DNA from: JAHDHW01 sp965277415
GTDB lineage: Bacteria; Bacteroidota; Bacteroidia; Chitinophagales; Saprospiraceae
Assembly (NCBI GenBank): GCA_965277415.1
Contig: CBDICS010000058.1
Location: 76,381-140,380, forward strand
Direction of reading: 5' to 3'
Length of the DNA: 64,000 bases
Both the position numbers and the translations under genes were made by a program. Positions 53,993-62,003 of the stretch are shown piece by piece (the first letter of the stretch is position 1; each line of letters opens with the position of its first letter). The notes under the pieces are model-generated. The model was not told the DNA's origin. It saw only the letters and a program-made list of their open reading frames with translations, and did not search any database.

Positions 53993-55090
53993 TTATTCCT
54001 TAAAATATTTCTCCAAGACTTTTATGGCAGGTTTACCTTGCGGAGAAAATTTTGTATTTCCGATTTCTTTAGGTATAGCAAACCATTGCCAGAAAAAACT
54101 TCCCGCAATCCAAGATTTATTTTTTATTGCTCTAAAATAGGCTTCATACAAATTTACCTGGGCTTTATTATTCAATTTTGATTTTCCCTTATCATGTATC
54201 CAAGGTCTCAATCCAGCAAAAGATACATTGCGATAACCTATTTCAGTAATCAGGATTTGTCTTTGCTTTAAATTTGAAAACCGTTTTAGTTTTCTCATGA
54301 CTCTCCGCCAGTTTCTTGTAGTTCTTCTAACCTTAGGTGTTGCATCCAAACTTATAGGAAAGTAAGCATCTATCCCAATATAATCCAAATCATCCCAAAA
54401 AGTAATACGTGTATATTCATCCCAATTTGCAGAATATGTCAAAGGACCTGAATAAATAGCCCTCACCTTTTCAATCAACTGTCTCCAATAAAATGGTCGT
54501 TTAATCGCCGATTTTTTCAATTCACTGCCAACGCAAAATAAATCCACATCCAGAGAATCTGCTAAAGTGGCTAAAGCCAAAATATATTTTTCATATGCAC
54601 CTTCCCAAATCATCCAATCTTCCTTATTCTTTGCAGAAAAATTGCCACGCCATGAAGCGCCCCTCGTTTTATCTTCCTCCCTTTTGCCAGTAGAAGAATA
54701 CTTTAAATTTAAATGATCTTTCATATCTTCCAATCGGATATGTGGCTTGAGCATTACTTTTAGTCCCTCCTTCTTTGCTAATATAATTCCTTCGCAGCTT
54801 GCTTCTATTGTTTCACCCCACCAGTGATTGATACTATCGGGAAGTAGATATAAAGTACTTCGATCTAGCGTAGCTTCAGGTACAAATGCGATCCAATTAG
54901 CTCCAGTCTCTTTAAGTGGTCTTATCATCTCCGCATTTAAAACTGGCTTTTTAGGGCCATTAAATACTATTCCATTAACCTGTTCTGTCTTTACAACAGG
55001 CTGTGCAAGCAGGCTAGAGCATCCAAAGATCATTTTGATCAAGAGTACCGTTTTTATAAATAAAAAAGCACTTGAAGGCCTTTTATACAT
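53993..55090 (-). CDS. GH113-like glycoside hydrolase, secreted
   Basis: The 365-residue protein has a signal peptide (cut after L-L-A-Q). A TIM-barrel follows, beginning with G-I-V-F-N-G-P and M-I-R-P-L-K-E-T-G-A-N-W-I-A-F-V-P. Candidate catalytic Glu residues are in C-V-G-S-E-L-K (acid/base) and I-T-E-I-G-Y-R (nucleophile). This arrangement fits GH113-type (mannanase-like) or related TIM-barrel glycosidases. The substrate cannot be told. It converges with the membrane protein gene, with stops 6 bp apart. Confidence 0.85.
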   Translation of the reverse strand: MYKRPSSAFLFIKTVLLIKMIFGCSSLLAQPVVKTEQVNGIVFNGPKKPVLNAEMIRPLKETGANWIAFVPEATLDRSTLYLLPDSINHWWGETIEASCEGIILAKKEGLKVMLKPHIRLEDMKDHLNLKYSSTGKREEDKTRGASWRGNFSAKNKEDWMIWEGAYEKYILALATLADSLDVDLFCVGSELKKSAIKRPFYWRQLIEKVRAIYSGPLTYSANWDEYTRITFWDDLDYIGIDAYFPISLDATPKVRRTTRNWRRVMRKLKRFSNLKQRQILITEIGYRNVSFAGLRPWIHDKGKSKLNNKAQVNLYEAYFRAIKNKSWIAGSFFWQWFAIPKEIGNTKFSPQGKPAIKVLEKYFKE

Positions 55091-55144
55091 CCTAAATAAT
55101 TAGTTTAATCTATTTTGTAAAATTGGGAGTCTCTTAGAGCCTGT

Positions 55145-56416
55145 TTAAAAATACTGGCCTAAACCAACTACAGGTCCTCTCTGGGATGGATTGAAAACAT
55201 CTACTCCATAATCAACTCGTATAGTTGCTCCATATATTTTTTGATAAGCCAAACGAAAGCCGCCACCGATAAAATGCCGAAATTGATCTGGGTCAAATAT
55301 ATCCTCAATATCTCCACCTGGATTTCGCCAGGTTCCAAGGTCTGAAAAAACAACCAACTGAGCACCCCAAGATTTTTTATGATAGACCGTATGACGATAT
55401 TCTAAATTGTAGATAGCTTGTGCAGTTCCGCGATCAATACGATTGCCCACTCCACGTAGATTAACATAACTATCCACAACAAAAGGAGCAAATGGCGAAT
55501 CATTATTTGTAGAGATAGCTAATCGAAGCCGCATGGCAATGTTTCCTCTTTCTTTTATTTTGATATACTGCCGTCCTTGAAACTGGATACTATGAAACCA
55601 AATCCTATCTTTAGTATTATAGACACTTTGAAAGGTAGTCCTCCAACTCAAGCCATCCAAATAAAAATAATTATAGTTTAAAAAATCTTCATGATATTCT
55701 ATTCTACTTAATATTTTGGGCTGTGTAAATGCATCCGGACCAGGAGGATTGTCTATAAACTGTGATTCACTCTTATCATAATTTTCAATAAAATAAGTCC
55801 CTCCAAATTCTAATTTTCGATTAATACCAAAATTACGAATCGCTGTCAAACCTAAACTATTGTTATCATAATCATAAAAAACAGCGCCCTCTGGAAAATA
55901 CAAAGGTTCACGAGAAGCCCTACGACTTAAGCTGATACTATAGCCCCAATTCGTTTTTTTAAAATTTGGATTTCGATAATAAATTTGTCCCGAATGTCTT
56001 CTATCATTATTTTGATAGTGCATACTAAAAAACTGCCCCTTCCCATTCCAATGAATATCTGAGCCCCCCAATTGAAACCAAAAATTGTCTTTGATCCCTC
56101 CAAAATTAACAATAGGTAATAAGGTTTTTACTTCATCAATAATAAACGTAAGCTCTATTTTTTCATCAAGTGTATCTAGTCGATAAGTTGCATTTCCGAT
56201 ACCTGCAATATTCTTTAAACGCTGTACATCTTCCATCAATAGACTATCTGAAGGCATCTTTCCCAATGAAGTATTCAGATAGTTATTTAAAAAAGTGGTA
56301 TTCGTTTTTTTTAAGCCTTCGAATTTAATCTTGGTAAGTGTTTCTTGCGCCCATGTATTAGTAAAACAGCAGACTAAAATAAAGAGCAAAAATACTGATC
56401 TAAGTTTCATTGACAT
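55145..56416 (-). CDS. BamA/TamA-like outer-membrane beta-barrel protein
   Basis: The 423-residue protein has a signal peptide (cut after T-W-A-Q), one POTRA-like domain (residues 25-95, T-K-I-K-F-E-G-L-K-K-T-N) and a barrel of about 320 residues with alternating strands ending in L-G-Q-Y-F. The terminal Phe fits Bam-dependent insertion. With one POTRA it is shorter than BamA proper and resembles accessory Omp85 proteins found near exported enzymes in Bacteroidota. It could translocate or insert a surface protein; the adjacent GH113-like gene is a neighbour, not a proven partner. Confidence 0.88.
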   Translation of the reverse strand: MSMKLRSVFLLFILVCCFTNTWAQETLTKIKFEGLKKTNTTFLNNYLNTSLGKMPSDSLLMEDVQRLKNIAGIGNATYRLDTLDEKIELTFIIDEVKTLLPIVNFGGIKDNFWFQLGGSDIHWNGKGQFFSMHYQNNDRRHSGQIYYRNPNFKKTNWGYSISLSRRASREPLYFPEGAVFYDYDNNSLGLTAIRNFGINRKLEFGGTYFIENYDKSESQFIDNPPGPDAFTQPKILSRIEYHEDFLNYNYFYLDGLSWRTTFQSVYNTKDRIWFHSIQFQGRQYIKIKERGNIAMRLRLAISTNNDSPFAPFVVDSYVNLRGVGNRIDRGTAQAIYNLEYRHTVYHKKSWGAQLVVFSDLGTWRNPGGDIEDIFDPDQFRHFIGGGFRLAYQKIYGATIRVDYGVDVFNPSQRGPVVGLGQYF

Positions 56417-56487
56417 ATTCTATTTAAACTTGTAAACATGAATTACCACAAATTTATAAGCTTAGTACACCGTAAAATAATTAAAAT

Positions 56488-56602
56488 CGCTTTTGGTGGT
56501 CTCTTTTTCGATTTGAACTTCCTCAAATATTCCTTAAATAGCTAAGGCTATTCGCGTCACATTTGAGTCGTCAAATCAAAAAACAGCCTCAACCAAAACG
56601 CA
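56488..56602. repeat. Nested inverted-repeat element
   Basis: GATTTGA (56510-56516) pairs with TCAAATC (56571-56577), CTCAAAT with ATTTGAG, and AATAGC with GCTATT around TAAG at the centre. The outer arms GCTTTTGGT and ACCAAAACGC also pair. The central stem resembles that inside the element at 44712-44895. Confidence 0.65.
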
Positions 56603-56634
56603 AAAGAATTTAATTTACGCTGTACTTACTAATA

Positions 56635-56686
56635 TCATTTGTCACTATTCCTTTGAGAAATTCTCCAAATGAATAGTGACAAATGA
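56635..56686. terminator. Hairpin after the DUF547-barrel gene
   Basis: TCATTTGTCACTATTC (56635-56650) pairs perfectly with 56671-56686, and the loop can form a further short stem. It lies about 108 bp after the reconstructed end of the minus-strand gene at 56794. Confidence 0.65.
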
Positions 56687-56793
56687 CAAAGTTGTTTTAT
56701 ACTTTGATGACGATCATTCTCAAAATTCTCACAATTTAAAGAGATTTAATAAAATTTCTCATTTAAAGCATTTAAACATTCCTCACCTCGTTT

Positions 56794-57428
56794 CTAAATA
56801 TTAAAACGAAATCCAAGATTATAAGTTGCCGCTTTACCTCCTGTGTCTGATAAGAACTTATTTGTAAATCCGGTGTAAAAGTAATTCTAGCTCCAGCTTT
56901 GGTGTAAATTGATATTTACCGCCAAATCCACCTTGCAAGAAATAATCAAAAGTACTTTGCCAGTATGGAGAAAATCCGCTTATTGCATAAATCGTCCGTT
57001 TTATTATTTGGATTAAAACTAAGGATCAAAGTCACAGGTGTAGAAAAACGGTTAATATGTCCATCTGATTTACTACCAATATCTTCTAATAAGAAATCCA
57101 ACTCTGTAAAAAGAGAAAAGTTATTTCCAATAGAGAAGTCATTAAAAAACTGAGTATTCCAAATCGGGCCAGTCCAATCAATATAAGGCTCGGTTGAACT
57201 TCCAGCCAAATCTTCACCTATCGGAAAAATAAAGGCACTTTGTAAAGAAAAATTCTCTAATGCTTCAAATGGAGCAAATCGAATCTGAGGGCCAAAGCCT
57301 GTGAACCCCTGTCTTGAACTTTGCGATGTTTCGCCTGGCGAAAATACATCTAATGCAGAAGAAGGCAAAGAACTATTTTCAACTCTTCGATACTTTCCGG
57401 TAAAACCTACATTCAGTCGGTTTGTCAA
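56794..57428 (-). pseudogene. Outer-membrane barrel part of a DUF547-barrel gene (frameshifted)
   Basis: The frame from 57428 to 56946 reads I-Y-G-L-T-N-R-L-N-V-G-F-T-G-K-Y-R-R, strand-like sequence of an outer-membrane barrel. It has no signal peptide or good start of its own. Single-base corrections at CC 56996-56997 and AAAA 56877-56880 continue it through F-S-P-Y-W-Q-S-T-F-D-Y-F-L-Q-G-G-F-G-G-K-Y and T-G-F-T-N-K-F-L-S-D to a natural barrel end, L-G-F-R-F-N-I, with the stop at 56794-56796. A third correction (57449-57451) joins it to the DUF547 gene upstream. Confidence 0.8.
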
Positions 57429-57441
57429 TCCATAGATAAAA

Positions 57442-58332
57442 CTAATAGTTTGTCGTAAAAAAAGTATTTCGATCTGTCAAAGCATCATTCTGAACTGTCC
57501 GCTGGGTATACAAATTATTAAATATTTTCACCTCTACACTTCCTTTTGGGATAGTAGAAGATACAATATATCGACTTGCATTATTACCTTGCGCCGTTCC
57601 TGTTTGATTCGTATTAGTTTTAATTTCATTCAAGGCCCAATCATAGTCATAATAAGAGGTTTTAGTATTTTCAGCGATTGGACTTGACCTATATTTATTA
57701 ATAAAACTAATTACTGATTTAGTACTACCGCCAAAATCACCCGTATACCATTTGAAAATTTGAGACAAACCAGTCTTATTCCCTTCCACTCTTATAAAGT
57801 TAGGATTATTCAATGCCAAGCTAGTTTGCTGGTCTAATTGCATATCTAACTTTTCAGGTAAATAAGCGAAGTCCGTTATTGGAGGACAGCCTAATGCACC
57901 ACAGACCAAAACGAAATGTAATCGGCCATCTTTATAGGGTTTCAATAATTTTTGTTTCTCCAAATTATTCAATGTCGTTTGATCTCCTGCTACTTTAACT
58001 TTTTTACGGTCAAAAAAGCCAGCAATATCTTGTACGGATTGAATGGGGTATCCATCTACCCCTTGGTTGATTACATGCAGATTATAAGCATTGATATAAA
58101 AAGCCTTTTTAGTGGCATCATCCGTTGAAGATAAATCCGCATTTTCAACGATTGCAATAAGCGATTTCAATTCGCTATTACTTTTCAAGCTTGAATAATC
58201 TAATAAGCCATTCTCAACTTCCTTTGCAAAGAAACTATTGGCTTTTGTAAAAAACTGTTGGTCAATTTTTTGAGCAAATAAAGGGCTACTCAAAAAAATG
58301 ATCGCAATGAAAAAACTGATTAAAGACTTCAT
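57442..58332 (-). CDS. DUF547 protein, N-terminal part of a DUF547-barrel fusion
   Basis: The 296-codon frame has a signal peptide (cut after L-F-A-Q) and a DUF547 domain (residues 25-230). The signatures are F-Y-I-N-A-Y-N-L-H-V-I, F-V-L-V-C-G-A-L-G-C-P-P and L-N-N-P-N-F-I-R-V. After it, I-P-K-G-S-V-E-V-K-I-F-N-N-L-Y-T-Q-R looks like the first strand of a barrel. The stop at 57442 follows one extra A in the coding strand AAA (57449-57451). Removing it gives F-F-T-T-T-I-S-F-I-Y-G-L-T-N-R and fuses the frames into 511 residues once all three shifts are corrected. Confidence 0.88.
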   Translation of the reverse strand: MKSLISFFIAIIFLSSPLFAQKIDQQFFTKANSFFAKEVENGLLDYSSLKSNSELKSLIAIVENADLSSTDDATKKAFYINAYNLHVINQGVDGYPIQSVQDIAGFFDRKKVKVAGDQTTLNNLEKQKLLKPYKDGRLHFVLVCGALGCPPITDFAYLPEKLDMQLDQQTSLALNNPNFIRVEGNKTGLSQIFKWYTGDFGGSTKSVISFINKYRSSPIAENTKTSYYDYDWALNEIKTNTNQTGTAQGNNASRYIVSSTIPKGSVEVKIFNNLYTQRTVQNDALTDRNTFFTTNY

Positions 58333-58369
58333 GTTAGTTATTTTTAAATTTTATTGTTTTAAGTTATTA

Positions 58370-58492
58370 GACGGAATTAATAATAAGTTATTTTTTTAAG
58401 ACATCCCAAAATATTCAACACAACCTCCTTCTAGTCAATTGTTTATGAAATTTCAGTATGTCAAAATAGCTTATTATTAATTTTGTTCCGTC
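58370..58492. repeat. 123-bp inverted-repeat element with GACGGAA ends
   Basis: GACGGAA, then TTAATAATAAG and TTATTTT, is repeated inverted at the right end (AAAATAGCTTATTATTAAT...TTCCGTC) with a small insertion. The arms cover about 30 bases each. It is probably a MITE or a large hairpin between the DUF547 gene and the small ORF. No certain target duplication is seen. Confidence 0.7.
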
Positions 58493-58497
58493 ACTTA

Positions 58498-58737
58498 CTA
58501 ATTATTAGTTAATGGTTTCGAATCTGAATCTAATGCTGCTAAAGCTTGTTCTAGTTTATACTGAGCAATAATGCCTCCGAACATGGCTTTGATTTCACCT
58601 GCTTGAATCAAAAGTAAAATCGGGTTTTTTGATATTTTTAATTCCTGCTTTATAAGCGCAGATGCTTCACTAGACATTTTTTGATAGCCAAGCTCTTTTC
58701 CATATTGTGCTTGTACATTTTTTATAATTTGATCCAT
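58498..58737 (-). CDS. Small hypothetical protein
   Basis: The 79-residue product from the ATG at 58737 (M-D-Q-I-I-K-N-V-Q-A-Q-Y-G) is preferred to a longer start at 58758. It is a helical, mildly hydrophobic protein (I-L-L-L-I-Q-A-G-E-I-K-A-M-F-G-G) ending in a polar tail. I do not recognise it. It lies alone on the minus strand, divergent from the sigma54 activator gene. Confidence 0.6.
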   Translation of the reverse strand: MDQIIKNVQAQYGKELGYQKMSSEASALIKQELKISKNPILLLIQAGEIKAMFGGIIAQYKLEQALAALDSDSKPLTNN

Positions 58738-58786
58738 CAGAAAAATTATCATTACCACATCGCGTACAAAGATTTATAAACATCGG

Positions 58787-58919
58787 TGTTTTTTGATGCT
58801 GGAGAAATAAAGAGCAATTCTGATAGACTATTTATATTGTTAAATTCCATGAATTAAATGCTTATTTAGCTTTTATAATCCAATGGCTATGCCAATTGAT
58901 TCTCCAGCACACAAAAACA
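58787..58919. repeat. 133-bp inverted-repeat element
   Basis: The left arm 58787-58806 ends in TGCTGGAGAA. The right arm 58900-58919 begins TTCTCCAGCA. The 20-base arms match at 17 positions when inverted. No ORF lies inside. Confidence 0.65.
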
Positions 58920-58991
58920 TTCTAAACATCTGATTATCAACCATTTAAATTTACCCGCTATTTTCAATAAAATAAAAACAGCGAAAATACT

Positions 58992-59007
58992 TTACGATAT
59001 ATCGTAA
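58992..59007. promoter_or_regulatory. Palindromic operator candidate
   Basis: TTACGATATATCGTAA is a perfect 16-bp palindrome 64 bp before the activator start. A related half site, TTTTACG, follows at once. Its symmetry fits a dimeric regulator such as a Crp/Fnr-type protein, one of which is encoded 1.4 kb downstream. Confidence 0.6.
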
Positions 59008-59071
59008 TTTTACGAAAATATCCTTATCTTAAAAACTTACCAATACTGCTTAAAAAAGCAATCATATCTAT

Positions 59072-59344
59072 ATGTCACAAGAGCATAAACCTATAGCAAA
59101 ACTGTCCTTATTGGCACTAAAAAATTTACCGGAAGCAGTCCTCTGGTTTGATAAACAAGGCAATTTTTTCGATGTAAATGATATTGCCTGCAAACACTGG
59201 GGCTATACTAGAGAAGAATTTTTAAAGATGAGTGTTTTTGATGTTAATCTAAATATGAGTCCAGAGACTTGGGAAGCACATTGGGAAAACAAACAAAAAG
59301 ACACCTCTACCTTCGAAAGTTCTCATCGCCGTAAAAAATGGTGA
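59072..59344 (+). CDS. PAS domain part of a sigma54-type activator (frameshifted)
   Basis: The 90-codon frame encodes a PAS domain: L-P-E-A-V-L-W-F-D-K-Q-G-N-F-F-D-V-N-D, then H-W-G-Y-T-R-E-E-F. It stops because of one extra A in A6 at 59333-59338. Removing it gives R-R-K-N-G-E-I-F-P-V-D-I-T-D, the usual end of a PAS fold, and continues into the AAA+ gene. The full reading would be 472 residues over 59072-60491. As given, the sensor is cut from the ATPase. Confidence 0.8.
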   Translation: MSQEHKPIAKLSLLALKNLPEAVLWFDKQGNFFDVNDIACKHWGYTREEFLKMSVFDVNLNMSPETWEAHWENKQKDTSTFESSHRRKKW

Positions 59345-59462
59345 GATTTTTCCAGTTGATATCACTGATCTTTTCGTAAAGCTCAATAATAATACTTATA
59401 GTTGTGCTATTGTCCGAGACATTACAGTTCGAAAGCAAAAGGAAGCCGCTCTTCGTGGAGCA

Positions 59463-60491
59463 TTGATGGAAATAAGGGACTTGAAAGAAAAACTAGAAGC
59501 TGAAAACAATTATTTACAAGAGGAAATTGAAATACAAAACAATTTTGGAGAAATTGTAAGCAACAGCAAAAAATTTCGAAAAGTACTCAAACAAGTAGAA
59601 CAAGTTGCAGATACGAACTCAACCGTTTTGATTACAGGTGAAAGTGGAACTGGTAAAGAATTGATTGCACGAGCTTTACACCAATTGAGTCGCCGTAGCA
59701 AACGTCCCATGATCAAAGTGAATTGTGCAGCATTACCCAGCAACCTGATCGAGAGTGAATTATTCGGTCATGAAAAGGGTGCTTTTACAGGAGCGATTAA
59801 TAGTAAAATTGGTAAATTCGAATTGGCTGATGGTGGTACCTTATTTCTAGATGAAATTGGTGAGATACCCGTAGAGCTACAAGCCAAATTACTTCGCGTT
59901 TTACAAGAAGGCGAAATAGAACGTATAGGTGGGCAAGTGGTCAAAACTATTGATGTTCGAATTATCGCTGCTACAAATCGGGATCTACCAAAAGAGATTG
60001 AATCCGGGAATTTTCGTGAAGACCTCTATTATCGACTCAATGTATTTCCCATCCATAGTATACCTCTTCGAGAAAGACCAGAAGATATTCCACTATTAGT
60101 ACAGTATTTCTGCGAAAAATTAGGCTCTAAATTAGGTAGAAAAATCACAGACATTCCACAAAAAATAATTGATAAACTAATCACTTATGAATTTCCTGGA
60201 AATGTTCGGGAATTGGAAAACCTAATCGAACGAGGCATCATTACCTCTACTAATGGTAAATTAAAGCTTGGAGATTGGTTTAAACCAAAGAAAAACCGAA
60301 TAAAAACAAAAGATTTCAAATCACTGGAAGCCGCACAACGCGCACATATCGTCAAAGTACTTCAATATACTGAATGGCGAGTAGGAGGAGAAAATGGTGC
60401 TGCAAAAATTCTTGATATGCGGCCAACTACGCTTTATTCTAAAATTGAACGCTTGGGTATCAAACGGAGTAATGAGTTGTCGGAGGATTAG
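59463..60491 (+). CDS. Sigma54-interacting AAA+ transcriptional activator
   Basis: The frame is open from about 59331, where the end of the PAS domain is encoded (V-D-I-T-D-L-F-V-K through I-V-R-D-I-T-V-R-K). The TTG at 59463 is only a possible internal start. It has a coiled-coil linker, then the AAA+ domain: Walker A G-E-S-G-T-G-K-E, the sigma54-contact loop G-A-F-T-G-A, Walker B G-G-T-L-F-L-D-E-I-G-E and the arginine-finger region. A Fis-type HTH ends it (G-A-A-K-I-L-D-M-R-P-T-T-L-Y-S-K-I). It should activate RpoN promoters in response to the PAS signal. Confidence 0.9.
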   Translation: MMEIRDLKEKLEAENNYLQEEIEIQNNFGEIVSNSKKFRKVLKQVEQVADTNSTVLITGESGTGKELIARALHQLSRRSKRPMIKVNCAALPSNLIESELFGHEKGAFTGAINSKIGKFELADGGTLFLDEIGEIPVELQAKLLRVLQEGEIERIGGQVVKTIDVRIIAATNRDLPKEIESGNFREDLYYRLNVFPIHSIPLRERPEDIPLLVQYFCEKLGSKLGRKITDIPQKIIDKLITYEFPGNVRELENLIERGIITSTNGKLKLGDWFKPKKNRIKTKDFKSLEAAQRAHIVKVLQYTEWRVGGENGAAKILDMRPTTLYSKIERLGIKRSNELSED

Positions 60492-60497
60492 GTCAGA

Positions 60498-61064
60498 ATG
60501 AAGTTATTAAGAAAAAAACAAAACCCCATGGATCCCATCTCAATTCTAATCAATGAAATAAACAACCAAAACTTGTGGCATAAAAAATTAGAATTACCAC
60601 GCAATCATTACCTAAAAGTACAAGGTAGTGTAGATACGAATTTATACCTTGTAGTAAGTGGCAGCTTGAGAATCTTTGTACTTGATGAAGTAGAAGAGCA
60701 TACTATTAGATTTGGTTATAAAAACAATTTGATTGCTGCACTCGATTCATTTATACATGAAGAAGCATCAGATTTATATATTCAGGCGCTGAAGAAGTCG
60801 ACTATAAAAGCCATTAGAAAAACGGATTTTATGAATTTGGTTTTATCTACGCCTAAACTCACAAACATTTGGTATTCAATACTTGAAAATCTTATTTTAC
60901 AACAAATGGAAAGAGAAAGAGATATCTTAACCGCTTCACCTATAGAAAGATATAACAGGGTCCTAAAAAGAAGTCCACAACTCTTTCAGGAAATACCGAA
61001 CAAGTATATTGCTTCTTATTTGAGGATGACACCAGAAACTTTATCCCGAATTAAAAAATCTTGA
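60498..61064 (+). CDS. Crp/Fnr-family transcriptional regulator
   Basis: The start at 60498 follows the activator stop by 6 bp, with GGAGG upstream; an internal ATG at 60528 is possible. The 188-residue protein has a cyclic-nucleotide-binding-like beta-roll (L-Y-L-V-V-S-G-S-L-R-I-F-V). It ends in a short HTH (I-A-S-Y-L-R-M-T-P-E-T-L-S-R-I-K-K). It lacks the Fnr iron-sulfur cysteines. Tight linkage suggests that it and the sigma54 activator act on the same stimulus. Confidence 0.88.
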   Translation: MKLLRKKQNPMDPISILINEINNQNLWHKKLELPRNHYLKVQGSVDTNLYLVVSGSLRIFVLDEVEEHTIRFGYKNNLIAALDSFIHEEASDLYIQALKKSTIKAIRKTDFMNLVLSTPKLTNIWYSILENLILQQMERERDILTASPIERYNRVLKRSPQLFQEIPNKYIASYLRMTPETLSRIKKS

Positions 61065-61113
61065 TTTCAATCAATAAATGTGTTCTAAATAAACACCAAT
61101 TTTACAATAAAAA

Positions 61114-61674
61114 ATGAATTCAGAAACTTTAATTATTGATTTGGTAAATCGGACAAAAGAAAACCTGAATAAGGTTCAAAGCTTTGTTGATTTGAATAAA
61201 GAAGTATTAAACTATAAAGCATCTCCTGAAAAATGGAGTGTTTTAGAATGTATAGAACATCTAAATAGATATGGAGATTTTTATATCCCTGAAATAAAAC
61301 AGCAAATTCAATCTTCTAATTATAAGCACTCTGATCACTTTAAAACTGGTGTCTTAGGGAATTACTTTGCAAAAAGTATGCTGCCTAAAGAAAAATTGAA
61401 CAAGATGAAAACGTTCAAACCTATGAATCCCATAGGAAGTAAATTGAACAAAGAGGTCTTAAGTAAATTTATCACCCAACAACAAATGTTGCTAGACCTG
61501 CTAAACAAAGCAAGAAGTGTAAACCTCACTAAAACCAAGACCGGTATTTCCATATCGAAATGGATAAAACTTAGATTGGGTGATACCTTTAGAGTCGTCA
61601 TTTATCATAACCAAAGACATGTTGTACAAGCAGGAAATGTATTGGAGCGTTTTGATGAACTTGTTCATAGTTAG
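61114..61674 (+). CDS. DinB-superfamily protein
   Basis: The 186-residue cytoplasmic protein fits the DinB four-helix fold: V-L-N-Y-K-A-S-P-E-K-W-S-V-L-E-C-I-E-H-L-N at residues 29-49 and V-V-I-Y-H-N-Q-R-H near the end. The His of E-H-L and the Y-H-N-Q-R-H histidines are the likely metal ligands. Members are metal-dependent thiol-related enzymes or hydrolases. It lies 49 bp after the Crp-like gene and may share its transcript. Confidence 0.9.
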   Translation: MNSETLIIDLVNRTKENLNKVQSFVDLNKEVLNYKASPEKWSVLECIEHLNRYGDFYIPEIKQQIQSSNYKHSDHFKTGVLGNYFAKSMLPKEKLNKMKTFKPMNPIGSKLNKEVLSKFITQQQMLLDLLNKARSVNLTKTKTGISISKWIKLRLGDTFRVVIYHNQRHVVQAGNVLERFDELVHS

Positions 61675-61727
61675 TACAGTGTAAACTAAATATTTCAATT
61701 TTCTTTAAAAATCACTACATTTAGCAA

Positions 61728-61949
61728 ATGAATTCAAAAATCCTATTTGCTAAAGCAGCATGCTTATTCTTTCTCTTTTTGAACATCAGTTCATGTACTC
61801 AAAAATATGGAAGAACTATTTCAGAGAATTTAGCAGAAGTGAAATCTCGGCCCTTTTTCGATCAATCATTAGATGCAGATGATAATTATGAGGCATCTAA
61901 TCGAAAAGTCATATTTAAATATTGGGATTGGGCTATACCATTCTGTTAA
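61728..61949 (+). CDS. Small lipoprotein
   Basis: The 73-residue product has a lipoprotein signal (L-N-I-S-S-C, Cys 23) followed by a short polar sequence (Y-G-R-T-I-S-E-N-L-A-E-V). It is unlike any family I recognise. The ending W-A-I-P-F-C is abrupt, so a frameshifted or truncated longer lipoprotein is possible, but only about 50 bp remain before the next gene's stop. Confidence 0.6.
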   Translation: MNSKILFAKAACLFFLFLNISSCTQKYGRTISENLAEVKSRPFFDQSLDADDNYEASNRKVIFKYWDWAIPFC

Positions 61950-62003
61950 GTGGTTGTTTGTCAGGAATTGAGGAATGAATTATTATTAGACTATTTCTTT
62001 TGA

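Larger units (their letters stand above)
56417..56793. other. Intergenic region with two hairpin elements
   Basis: No gene is seen. It carries a long nested inverted repeat (about 56488-56602) and a strong hairpin (56635-56686). Confidence 0.65.
58738..59071. other. Intergenic region upstream of the sigma54 activator
   Basis: No gene is seen. It contains an inverted-repeat element (58787-58919) and a perfect 16-bp palindrome (58992-59007). Confidence 0.6.
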
